Assembly (NCBI GenBank): GCA_017559615.1
Contig: JAFYRB010000031.1
Location: 1-7,667 of the forward strand
DNA: 7,667 bases
From: Alistipes sp.
GTDB lineage: Bacteria; Bacteroidota; Bacteroidia; Bacteroidales; Rikenellaceae
Direction: 5' to 3'
Position 1 is the stretch's first letter. Each line of letters starts with the position of its first letter. This document shows, in pieces, positions 1-6,067 of the stretch. The position numbers and the translations under genes are program-made. The notes under the pieces are model-generated. The model was not told the DNA's origin, ran no database searches, and saw nothing but the letters and a program-made list of their open reading frames with translations.

Positions 1-877
1 TAAACTCCTGCATCCAGATGTAGTCCTTATATGCAACGTAAATCTCCATACAAGTAAACTCTGGGTTGTGAGTGCGGTCCATACCCTCGTTACGGAAGTT
101 CTTACCAAACTCGTAAACACCATCGAAACCACCTACGATAAGACGCTTTAGGTACAACTCCGTAGCGATTCGCATATAGAAGTCGATATCGAGAGCGTTG
201 TGGTGAGTGATGAATGGACGTGCTGCAGCACCGCCAGGAATAGGCTGCAAGATAGGAGTCTCAACCTCCAAGTAGCCACGCTCGTTGAAGAAGTCACGCA
301 TAGTCTGCATAATCTTCGCACGCTTCACAAAGGTATCCTTAACGTGTGGGTTAACCACCAAGTCCAAGTAACGCTGACGATAACGAACCTCTGGATCGGT
401 CAAAGCATCGAAGGTCTGACCATCCTTCTGCTTAACAACAGGCAATGGACGTACCGACTTCGAGAGTACGGTAAACTTCTTACAATGTACCGACAACTCA
501 CCAGTATTTGTGTGGAACGCAAAGCCCTCCACGCCGATGAAATCACCGATATCCAACAACTTCTTAAATACTGTGTTGTAGAGTGTAGGATCACCCTCTG
601 GGCAGATATCGTCGCGACGGATATATACCTGGATACGACCAGTAGCATCCTGAAGCTCGAAGAATGATGCAGAGCCCATAATACGACGGCTCATAATACG
701 GCCTGCGATAGACACCTCCTGGAAGTTACCCTTCTCTGGATCGAACTGCTCGGCAATCTCCTTTGCCGATGCATTCACCTCGTAACGCGCTGCTGGATAA
801 GGATTTATACCCAAATCACGCAATGCCTTAAGCGACTGTCGACGGAGAACCTCCTGTTCACTGAGTTCAATATTCAT
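1..877 (-). CDS. lysS: Lysyl-tRNA synthetase, class II (5' part; runs off the left edge)
   Basis: Charges tRNA-Lys with lysine in the cytoplasm. I translated the minus strand from the ATG at 877; 292 codons are open to the edge and the 3' end is missing, so the motif 3 region cannot be inspected. The N-terminal OB-fold anticodon-binding domain covers about residues 55-145 ([21 protein letters not shown], then DATGRIQVY near 77-85). The LysRS signature [13 protein letters not shown] is at 161-173. Class II motif 1 is near 200-211 ([10 protein letters not shown]), followed by [15 protein letters not shown] (215-229) and motif 2 at 261-279 ([14 protein letters not shown] onward). These match bacterial LysS closely. 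The ATG follows an A/T-rich leader without a Shine-Dalgarno, usual for Bacteroidetes. A TAACTTTG promoter lies about 46 bases upstream, and the terminator of the exb operon precedes that, so lysS is probably its own transcription unit. Reading frame intact in the visible part. Confidence 0.96.
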   Translation of the reverse strand, partial: MNIELSEQEVLRRQSLKALRDLGINPYPAARYEVNASAKEIAEQFDPEKGNFQEVSIAGRIMSRRIMGSASFFELQDATGRIQVYIRRDDICPEGDPTLYNTVFKKLLDIGDFIGVEGFAFHTNTGELSVHCKKFTVLSKSVRPLPVVKQKDGQTFDALTDPEVRYRQRYLDLVVNPHVKDTFVKRAKIMQTMRDFFNERGYLEVETPILQPIPGGAAARPFITHHNALDIDFYMRIATELYLKRLIVGGFDGVYEFGKNFRNEGMDRTHNPEFTCMEIYVAYKDYIWMQEF

Positions 878-922
878 AATATGCTGTTTTAATTTATGTT
901 ACTTCATAGTGCAAATATGCTA

Positions 923-952
923 CAAAGTTACGAAAAAAGGCTGAATAATCAA
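923..952 (-). promoter_or_regulatory. Predicted Bacteroidetes-type promoter of lysS
   Basis: On the minus strand TAACTTTG (923-930) fits the Bacteroidetes -7 consensus TAnnTTTG exactly. TTGA (949-952) lies 18 bases upstream in place of the -33 TTTG element. Transcription would begin near 916, giving a leader of about 40 bases before the lysS ATG at 877. The site falls between the exb-operon terminator and lysS, where a promoter is needed. Prediction from sequence only. Confidence 0.55.
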
Positions 953-976
953 CGAGTTGACCAAGTTATTTCCCAT

Positions 977-1013
977 AAAAAAAGTAGAGGCCACGTTAAA
1001 CGTAGCCTCTACT
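977..1013 (-). terminator. Intrinsic terminator of the exbB-exbD operon
   Basis: Read on the minus strand, AGTAGAGGC pairs with GCCTCTACT (1013-1005 with 991-983). The stem continues through a U-G wobble (1004/992) and ACG/CGT to a 5-base loop, about 13 pairs in all, followed at once by seven T (983-977). It begins 18 bases after the end of the last exbD gene. On the plus strand the wobble position becomes a C/A mismatch and no good T-run follows, so the structure is built for minus-strand transcription. It separates the exb operon from lysS. Confidence 0.9.
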
Positions 1014-1031
1014 CTTAAAATTAATTGAGGA

Positions 1032-1487
1032 TTACTTCTCCATTGCGCGTGCTGCGTAAGAGATGTTAAGCGCCTCAGCCTTACGGAGCTCCTGCTTTAC
1101 AGCAGTAAGCTTACCTACTGTTGCACCCTCATCTACTCGCAAGTTAACAACAATCTCGTTAGGACCTACGCCCTTTGTTACTGTTGTTGCTGAGATGAAG
1201 TCACGAATATCCTCTACCTCACGGGTCTGGTCGTTGAGCTGAATCTTCAACGCATCCTCACCCTTGGCAGCGCCAAGTGGCTTACCCATCCAGATATTTA
1301 CAAGATTCTTCTTGTCGAGCTCAGTAATCTCATTAGCCTCTGGCATCTGCACAGAAACCAATGGATCTACCTCACGCATCGTTGTTGCTGCCATAAAGAA
1401 GAAGAGAAGCATAAATACGATGTCGGGAAGTGATGATGTCGACATTGCGGGCACTTCACGCTTGCCCTTTTTTGCCATTACTGCCAT
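1032..1487 (-). CDS. exbD: ExbD/TolR-family biopolymer transport protein (second copy)
   Basis: Inner-membrane subunit of the ExbB-ExbD proton-driven motor that energises TonB-dependent outer-membrane transport. The protein has 151 residues, a normal ExbD length. It has a short basic cytoplasmic N-terminus (KKGKR, 6-10), one transmembrane helix at about 21-37, and the proton-carrying aspartate in SLPDIVFMLLFFF (Asp22, matching Asp25 of E. coli ExbD). A periplasmic domain follows, ending in the typical VVNLRVDEGATVGKLTAVKQELRKA (113-137) with a strand at NISYAARA. The start at 1487 is 2 bases past the upstream exbD stop; an in-frame Met at residue 4 (1478) is an alternative. It is the last gene of the operon, 18 bases ahead of the terminator. 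It is clearly diverged from the neighbouring exbD, so the motor may hold two different ExbD chains or use them for different tasks. Family assignment is firm; the exact partner and substrate are inferred. Confidence 0.93.
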   Translation of the reverse strand: MAVMAKKGKREVPAMSTSSLPDIVFMLLFFFMAATTMREVDPLVSVQMPEANEITELDKKNLVNIWMGKPLGAAKGEDALKIQLNDQTREVEDIRDFISATTVTKGVGPNEIVVNLRVDEGATVGKLTAVKQELRKAEALNISYAARAMEK

Positions 1488-1489
1488 AA

Positions 1490-2086
1490 TTACTTCTTTG
1501 TTTGATCGTTAGGTTCTGCCTCTGAAATCTGCATACGAACAGCCTTACGGATATTCTGTGCCTCAAGCTCTGTAAGCTCGTCATAAGCCTTACCATATAC
1601 CTCGCGCGCGATATCATCACGATAGAGATTGAAGGCGTGAGTAAGCTCATCCTGAACCTTGAGATATACCTTATACTCTGTCTCGTCATCGGCCTTAAGG
1701 GAAACAAGACCCTTGCTGATGTTGTAAGTACCTCCGTCGATAGTCTTCTCCTCCTTGTCTGAACGGTTAGGATCTACAAGGAAGTAATAAACCTCGCGAG
1801 AGAGGCGTGAGTGCTCACCGCTACGACGCAAGTCATTAGGGCGATACTCATCGGTGCCAACCATAATAGCACCACTACGCGATACGTTTACCTTTAGTAC
1901 GTTACGCTCGTTAACATCAACATCGTTCTGCTGCTCCGTAGGGTCGATCCAAGGTGGAAGCGTACGCTTCATACCTGTGTCGACATCCATCGTAGTTGTC
2001 ACCAAGAAGAATATCAACAGCAAGAAAGCGATATCTGCCATTGAGCTAGAGTTGATATCTCCAGCCTTTTTCTTAGCTCTAGCCAT
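1490..2086 (-). CDS. exbD: ExbD/TolR-family biopolymer transport protein (first copy, long form)
   Basis: Subunit of the ExbB-ExbD proton channel in the inner membrane. It has 198 residues, longer than the roughly 140 of E. coli ExbD. Basic N-terminus (ARAKKKAG), then SSSMADIAFLLLIFFLVTTT with the conserved proton-relay Asp18, one transmembrane helix (about 17-33), then LPPW at 43-46. The periplasmic domain carries a highly charged stretch at about 80-118 and a section resembling the ExbD strand-helix unit at 129-163 (VSLKADDETEYKVYLKVQDELTHAF onward). It ends in a charged helical tail (AYDELTELEAQNIRKAV, then ISEAEP). The extra length lies in the middle insertion and the tail. The gene starts 3 bases after the stop of the 321-residue membrane protein and ends 2 bases before the next exbD, implying one message with coupled translation. 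ExbD versus TolR cannot be told apart by sequence alone, but no tolA, tolB or pal gene is nearby. Confidence 0.92.
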   Translation of the reverse strand: MARAKKKAGDINSSSMADIAFLLLIFFLVTTTMDVDTGMKRTLPPWIDPTEQQNDVDVNERNVLKVNVSRSGAIMVGTDEYRPNDLRRSGEHSRLSREVYYFLVDPNRSDKEEKTIDGGTYNISKGLVSLKADDETEYKVYLKVQDELTHAFNLYRDDIAREVYGKAYDELTELEAQNIRKAVRMQISEAEPNDQTKK

Positions 2087-2089
2087 AAA

Positions 2090-3055
2090 CTACGATTTAA
2101 AAATTCCACGTACAGCCGACAAAATAGCTGCCAAAGCAGCACCGGCAAATGTGATATAAGTTACCAAAATACTTGTATCCGCCATCATATACTCGAATGT
2201 ACCGAATACTGTGCGGGTAGCAGGATCTGTACCGATACCAAGATCGTAACCTGCTGCGTCCTTCAATGTGTGACCATCAGCCCAGCCATTGCCACGTGCC
2301 AAGAAGTATGCAACGCCTACAACAACTGCTACAACAACCAACGAAAGGAGAGTCTTCTTAAGACCACCTGCATCGAGGAAGAGGTTGAAGAGTGCGCTGA
2401 TAACGATGAATGTCACAGCAAATACCATCAAGAAGTAGAACCACATAAGGTTTACGTTGATAGCCTTAGCCAAAGCAACCATATTGTCGCCATTGAGCTG
2501 AGCCTCCTCGTTAGCCTTGATAGAAGCTGCGATGTTCTCCTCCATAATAGAGATGTTCTCGCGGTGCTGGTTCAAAGTGTCGTTCAAAGCCTTGAAGTTA
2601 GCCTGAACACCCTCTGCAGCTGCAAGCTTACGCTTCTCAACAGAGTTGAGTGACTTCTTTGCCTTAAGCTCGTCTACTACAGCCTGAGCCTCCAAAGCGC
2701 CCTCACGTGCGTCAGAAACCTTCTGCTCGTAAGCTGGAACAAGCTCGTTGATAGTCATATTGAGCTTCTCCTGCTCTGCCTCGATAGCATCCATTGTGAG
2801 GATACCCTCGCCAAGCTGGTTAGCGAAGATGATACCGAGAGCGCGAATACCCTCCGATGTAGCCTGAACAGGCACCGGCTGGTCATCCTCTGTATTCACT
2901 GCATTACCCTCGGCGTCGTACTGCTGCACGAGCTGTGTGCTATTAGCAATCTTTGCAGAGTCTGGAGCATTCCAACCTGCAGCGATAGCCCAAGCAACCA
3001 AAGCAACAGATACCAAGGTAAATACTAGGAATACATATCTATGTAAATTTCTCAT
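2090..3055 (-). CDS. Four-helix membrane protein with periplasmic coiled-coil-like region, inside the exb operon
   Basis: I do not recognise a named family. The 321 residues show a basic N-terminus (R2, H5, R6) and hydrophobic segments at about 7-27, 201-227, 233-253 and 295-315. Between the first two is a long Ala/Glu/Lys/Gln-rich helical stretch, about 88-190, that looks like a coiled coil (EAEQEKLNMTINELVPAYEQ, KKSLNSVEKRKLAAAEG). Positive charges (R2/R6, KK at 233-234, R316/K320) put both ends and the loop between helices 2 and 3 in the cytoplasm, so the helical region and the 254-294 loop would face the periplasm. The gene lies between exbB and exbD with gaps of 32 and 3 bases, so it is very likely co-expressed and may be an extra part of the motor. 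AAGGA at 3066-3070 lies 10 bases before the start, a Shine-Dalgarno-like site that is uncommon in this group. A role as periplasmic scaffold or regulator is inference. Confidence 0.85.
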   Translation of the reverse strand: MRNLHRYVFLVFTLVSVALVAWAIAAGWNAPDSAKIANSTQLVQQYDAEGNAVNTEDDQPVPVQATSEGIRALGIIFANQLGEGILTMDAIEAEQEKLNMTINELVPAYEQKVSDAREGALEAQAVVDELKAKKSLNSVEKRKLAAAEGVQANFKALNDTLNQHRENISIMEENIAASIKANEEAQLNGDNMVALAKAINVNLMWFYFLMVFAVTFIVISALFNLFLDAGGLKKTLLSLVVVAVVVGVAYFLARGNGWADGHTLKDAAGYDLGIGTDPATRTVFGTFEYMMADTSILVTYITFAGAALAAILSAVRGIFKS

Positions 3056-3087
3056 AATTGTATTATCCTTAAATAGTTAGGTCAAGA

Positions 3088-3885
3088 TTAGCGCTTGTTG
3101 TATGCAGTAAGCATATCAATCAAAGTGATTGAAGTATCCTCCATATTTACAACCTGACCCTCGATCTTAGAGAGGATGTAGTTGAAGAAGATCTGAAGAA
3201 TAACTGCAGCGATAAGACCCATCAAAGTAGTCAAAAGCGCAACCTTGATACCACCTGCTACAACGGCTGGAGAGATAGTAGCCTGAGCCTGGATATCATC
3301 GAACGCCTGGATCATACCAACAACGGTACCCATAAAACCGAGTGATGGAGACAAAGCGATGAACAATGAGATCCAAGATAGACCTGACTCCATCTGACCC
3401 TGCTGAACTGAACCGTAAGAAACAACAGCCTTCTCAACAGCCTCCAAGCCCTGATCGTAACGCATAAGACCCTGGTAGTAGATTGAAGCGATAGGACCGC
3501 GAGTGTTACGGCAGTACTCCTTAGCAGCCTCAATACCCTGAGAGTTAAGCAACTCCTCAACCTTAGCAATGAACTTCTTAGTATTGATCTGAGCGAATGT
3601 CAAGTAAAGGATACGCTCGATTGCGATAGCCAAACCAAGTACCAAACAAACAAGCACTGGAAGCATCCAGCCCCAACCACCTTCCAAGAACTTCTTCATA
3701 AGTGCGAAGTGCATAGGCTCACCTGCAAGCTCCTCAACAGCTGCAACCTCAGTAACCTCAGCAGCCTCAGCATCTACAACCTGCTCAACTGCGGCCTCCT
3801 GAACTGGAGTCTCGTTAGCATCCTGTGCGTAAGCAGCGCCGAAAGAGAGAGTGGCAGCTGCCAAAACCAAAAATAATTTTTTCAT
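3088..3885 (-). CDS. exbB: MotA/TolQ/ExbB-family proton channel protein
   Basis: Forms the inner-membrane pore that, with ExbD, turns proton flow into motion for TonB. The 265 residues start with a signal peptide (MKKLFLVLAAATLSFGAAYA, likely cut before Gln21). A linker at 21-56 with 11 acidic and no basic residues follows. Transmembrane helices are predicted at about 71-93, 170-196 and 208-237. Helix 2 holds SLGFMGTVVGMIQAF, with Thr187 matching Thr148 of E. coli ExbB. Helix 3 holds GGIKVALLTTLMGLIAAV, with Thr220 matching Thr181, but the position of E. coli Glu176 is Val215 and Lys214 precedes it. A cleaved N-terminus followed by three helices gives the N-out topology of ExbB. First gene of the operon, with a 256-base leader upstream and the 321-residue membrane protein 32 bases downstream. 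ExbB is preferred to TolQ because no tol genes are nearby; MotA is excluded by size and topology. Confidence 0.93.
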   Translation of the reverse strand: MKKLFLVLAAATLSFGAAYAQDANETPVQEAAVEQVVDAEAAEVTEVAAVEELAGEPMHFALMKKFLEGGWGWMLPVLVCLVLGLAIAIERILYLTFAQINTKKFIAKVEELLNSQGIEAAKEYCRNTRGPIASIYYQGLMRYDQGLEAVEKAVVSYGSVQQGQMESGLSWISLFIALSPSLGFMGTVVGMIQAFDDIQAQATISPAVVAGGIKVALLTTLMGLIAAVILQIFFNYILSKIEGQVVNMEDTSITLIDMLTAYNKR

Positions 3886-3899
3886 AATGATTTGTTAGT

Positions 3900-3916
3900 T
3901 AAAATTTGTAATTTTA
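3900..3916. other. Perfect A/T-only inverted repeat just upstream of exbB
   Basis: TAAAATT-TGT-AATTTTA is a perfect 7-3-7 palindrome ending 14 bases before the exbB start codon. It could be an operator or a weak hairpin over the ribosome entry site. The leader is very A/T-rich, so chance is a real alternative. Confidence 0.35.
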
Positions 3917-3985
3917 GTAGTTGTTTTCTCTATTTTTCTATTTTAATTATGCTTTTCCTCTACTTCATCATACCAAGCAAACAAC

Positions 3986-4013
3986 CCACAGCGGACCCTT
4001 TTTGGCCCTGTGG
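3986..4013 (-). other. Bulged hairpin in the ansA-exbB intergenic region
   Basis: CCACAG (3986-3991) pairs with CTGTGG (4008-4013). Inside, GG/CC (3993-3994 with 4006-4007) and CC/GG (3996-3997 with 4004-4005) extend it to ten pairs with two single-base bulges and a 6-base loop. On the minus strand it is followed by a loose T-rich run (TTGTTTGCTTGG), so it may be a weak terminator after ansA, about 130 bases past its stop. It could instead be a leader structure of the exb mRNA, about 100 bases before the exbB ATG. The sequence does not decide between these. Confidence 0.5.
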
Positions 4014-4106
4014 AATTGGAAAAACTCGGTAGTTATCAATCTGTTACACCGTCTATTGTGTTATTAACCTCTATAAATCGCCCCCTTTTAAGGCAAATTA
4101 TTGTGC

Positions 4107-4138
4107 GAAATATACAATTAAATTCCGAAAATCGCAAC
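4107..4138 (-). promoter_or_regulatory. Weak candidate promoter for the exb operon
   Basis: TATATTTC (4107-4114, minus strand) differs from TAnnTTTG at the last base, and GTTG (4135-4138) lies 20 bases upstream in the -33 position. It would start transcription near 4100 and give a leader of about 215 bases containing the bulged hairpin at 3986-4013. It abuts the ansA stop codon. No exact TAnnTTTG match occurs between ansA and exbB, so the true promoter may be elsewhere, or exb may be read through from ansA. Confidence 0.25.
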
Positions 4139-4141
4139 CAT

Positions 4142-5179
4142 TTACAAAGTAAATTCACCACGTAGTGGGCTACGCATCATATTAAGCATTTCCGAAAGTG
4201 GCAAGTTTTTGCCTAAAACATACATCAACTTTGTCACCGCAGCCTCGATAGTCATATCGTGTCCCGAGACGACACCAGCCTCCTGCAACGCAAGACCCGT
4301 CTCGTAGAGATGCATCTGCACAGCACCATCCTTACACTGCGATACATTGACCACAATAACACCTCGCTCGATAGCCTCCTTAACCAACTCCACAAACCAC
4401 TCCGAGGTTGGGGCATTACCCGCTCCATAGGTCTCCAATACCACACCACGCGCACCACTCTCAAGGAGCATAGCACGAAGTGTCGCAGGGCGGATACCAG
4501 GGAAGAGCTTTACCACTACCACATCATTCGATAGGCTCTCGGTAATATGAAACTCGCCCAATGGCTCAGTTCTAAAGTTTGAGATAGCATTGTGGTTATA
4601 CTGAATATTCACACCCACATCTGCAAGTGGGGCATAGTTGAACGAGGCAAAGGCATTGAGCGCCTCGGCACTAAACTTCGTTGTGCGGTTACCTCTAAAG
4701 AGTCTATTCTGGAAGTATAGCGCAACCTCAGGAACGAGAGGCCCGCCATCCTCAGCGTGAGCACCTGCAATCTCGATTGCGGTGATAAGGTTCTCGCGAC
4801 CATCTGTTCTAAGGATACCGATTGGAATCTGACTACCGGTAAAGATCACTGGTTTAGCGAGATTCTCAAGCATAAAGCTCAATGCCGATGCCGAATAAGA
4901 CATCGTATCAGTACCGTGAAGGATTACAAAACCGTCGTATTTATCGTAGTTGTCGCGGATGATGCGCGCCATATCGACCCAGTTTTCAACCGATACATTC
5001 GAGGAGTCGATAGGAGGCTTTATGGTAAAGACCTCAAGGTCAACCTTAAGGCGCTTCAACGAGGGGAACTCCTCGTAGATACCACTGAAATCGAAAGGGA
5101 CTAAGGCACCTGTTGCCTCGTCTGTCTTCATACCGATAGTACCACCGGTATATATTATAAGTATTGACGATCTCTTCAT
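4142..5179 (-). CDS. ansA: L-asparaginase, type I (cytoplasmic)
   Basis: Hydrolyses L-asparagine to aspartate and ammonia. The 345 residues match the usual type I length, and the absence of a signal peptide (MKRSSILIIYTGGTIG) argues for the cytoplasmic form. Active-site parts are present: nucleophile Thr14 in TGGTIG, Ser60 in PPIDSSNV, Thr90-Asp91 in ILHGTDTMSYSASAL, and Lys168 in RTTKFSA. The second signature VIFTGSQIPI is at 111-120 and TDGRENL at 125-131. The small C-terminal domain has LETYGAGNAP (248-257), VSQCKDGAV (279-287) and GHDMTIEAAVTKL (306-318). By memory of the E. coli enzyme, its allosteric Arg240 would align with Glu249, so asparagine activation may differ. The gene has its own promoter (5220-5249), 105 bases after tatD, and a hairpin in its short leader. 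It is not obviously linked in function to the exb genes downstream. Confidence 0.95.
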   Translation of the reverse strand: MKRSSILIIYTGGTIGMKTDEATGALVPFDFSGIYEEFPSLKRLKVDLEVFTIKPPIDSSNVSVENWVDMARIIRDNYDKYDGFVILHGTDTMSYSASALSFMLENLAKPVIFTGSQIPIGILRTDGRENLITAIEIAGAHAEDGGPLVPEVALYFQNRLFRGNRTTKFSAEALNAFASFNYAPLADVGVNIQYNHNAISNFRTEPLGEFHITESLSNDVVVVKLFPGIRPATLRAMLLESGARGVVLETYGAGNAPTSEWFVELVKEAIERGVIVVNVSQCKDGAVQMHLYETGLALQEAGVVSGHDMTIEAAVTKLMYVLGKNLPLSEMLNMMRSPLRGEFTL

Positions 5180-5188
5180 AACTGAAGC

Positions 5189-5210
5189 AGTGCAACCTTA
5201 GTGTCGCACT
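5189..5210 (-). promoter_or_regulatory. Hairpin at the predicted 5' end of the ansA mRNA
   Basis: In the minus-strand RNA AGUGCGAC (5210-5203) pairs with GUUGCACU (5196-5189): eight pairs including one G-U, with a 6-base loop. On the plus strand the wobble becomes an A/C mismatch, so the fold favours the ansA transcript. With the predicted start near 5213 the hairpin sits almost at the 5' end and stops 9 bases short of the ATG, where it could stabilise the mRNA or limit ribosome access. Confidence 0.5.
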
Positions 5211-5219
5211 ATATCATTA

Positions 5220-5249
5220 CAAAGGTATGCAAAAATTGGTAATGCGAAA
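5220..5249 (-). promoter_or_regulatory. Predicted Bacteroidetes-type promoter of ansA
   Basis: TACCTTTG (5220-5227, minus strand) matches TAnnTTTG exactly. TTTC (5246-5249) lies 18 bases upstream at the -33 position. Transcription would begin near 5213, leaving a leader of about 34 bases. It sits in the 105-base gap between tatD and ansA. Confidence 0.55.
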
Positions 5250-5284
5250 CATTTTGCCACCATTTTTTCGCTTTTTAGTGCGAT

Positions 5285-6067
5285 TTAGCCCTCGATCGAG
5301 AACATTTGCTTGGCTGTAGCGGAGGTAATGGCATCTACACGCTCGGCACTTAAGCCGTGTAGCTCGGCAATCTTACGACAGATAAACTCCACATATGCCG
5401 ACTCGTTGCGCTTGCCACGGTGTGGCACAGGGGTGAGATATGGGCAATCTGTCTCCAAAAGTAAAAGTTCGGTTGGTAGCTCGCGCACCACACTATCCAA
5501 ACCTGAATTTTTAAAGGTCACAACACCACCAATACCAAACACAAAATCACCCAAAGCACTCAACTTCTTCGCCGTATCAACACTATCGGCATAGGCGTGA
5601 AAGACACCTCGAAGACCTCTACCACGATATGTTGCCACTGCATCGAGCATCTCCTTATATGCGGAGCGAGTATGTATGATTACTGGAAGATTATATGCCA
5701 ATGCCAACTCTAACTGAGCGTGCAACACCTCGCGCTGGATGGCATAAAAATCGCTGCTCCAATAGAGATCGAGACCAATCTCGCCCACAGCATAGAGGTG
5801 CATTGGCGGCTCACGAAGCAGATGCTCCACTATATCCAGCTCCTCCTGCCAGCGAGGGTTATCGTTGACCGATGTAGGGTGCAAGCCTGCTGTAGGGAGA
5901 CACTTTGAGGGGTACTCCTTGGCTAGGTCAAACATTCGCTGACGACTCTCAGAGTCGATATCGGGAAGGATTAGCTTCTCAACCCCAGCATTCCACGCTC
6001 GCTGCAGAGCCTCCGCCCTATCGGCATCGAACTCCTCTGCATATATATGTGAATGTGTATCTATCAT
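5285..6067 (-). CDS. tatD: TatD-family metal-dependent hydrolase / DNase
   Basis: Metal-dependent hydrolase with a TIM-barrel fold; TatD relatives act as 3'-5' exonucleases on DNA and RNA, and some also deacylate D-aminoacyl-tRNA. The 260 residues match the family length. The expected metal ligands are visible: His5 and His7 in MIDTHSH, Glu96 in AVGEIGLDLYW, His132 in LPVIIHTR, His157 in RGVFHAYADS, and Asp207 in LLLETDCPYLTPVPHRGKRN. The fourth motif reads FHAYADS where FHCFSGS-like forms are common. No signal peptide. The ATG overlaps the dprA stop (ATGA, 4 bases), so tatD is translated from the dprA message, probably by coupling. The pair suggests work on DNA ends, but TatD substrates in this group are not known to me. 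No terminator is evident after it. Confidence 0.93.
   Translation of the reverse strand: MIDTHSHIYAEEFDADRAEALQRAWNAGVEKLILPDIDSESRQRMFDLAKEYPSKCLPTAGLHPTSVNDNPRWQEELDIVEHLLREPPMHLYAVGEIGLDLYWSSDFYAIQREVLHAQLELALAYNLPVIIHTRSAYKEMLDAVATYRGRGLRGVFHAYADSVDTAKKLSALGDFVFGIGGVVTFKNSGLDSVVRELPTELLLLETDCPYLTPVPHRGKRNESAYVEFICRKIAELHGLSAERVDAITSATAKQMFSIEG

Noticed and set aside
200..667. 155-codon open frame on the plus strand
   Set aside because: It is antisense to lysS, whose minus-strand protein is a clear LysRS through the same bases. The plus-strand product has no recognisable domain.
3088..3885. TolQ or MotA identity for the ExbB-like protein
   Set aside because: MotA is larger with four helices and pairs with MotB; TolQ would be expected with tolA, tolB or pal. 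The two exbD genes make ExbB the better call, though TolQ is not strictly excluded.
5244..5276. Plus-strand terminator: GCGAAA/TTTCGC followed by five T
   Set aside because: The stem is only six pairs with a 16-base loop, there is no plus-strand gene to end, and the site overlaps the ansA promoter.
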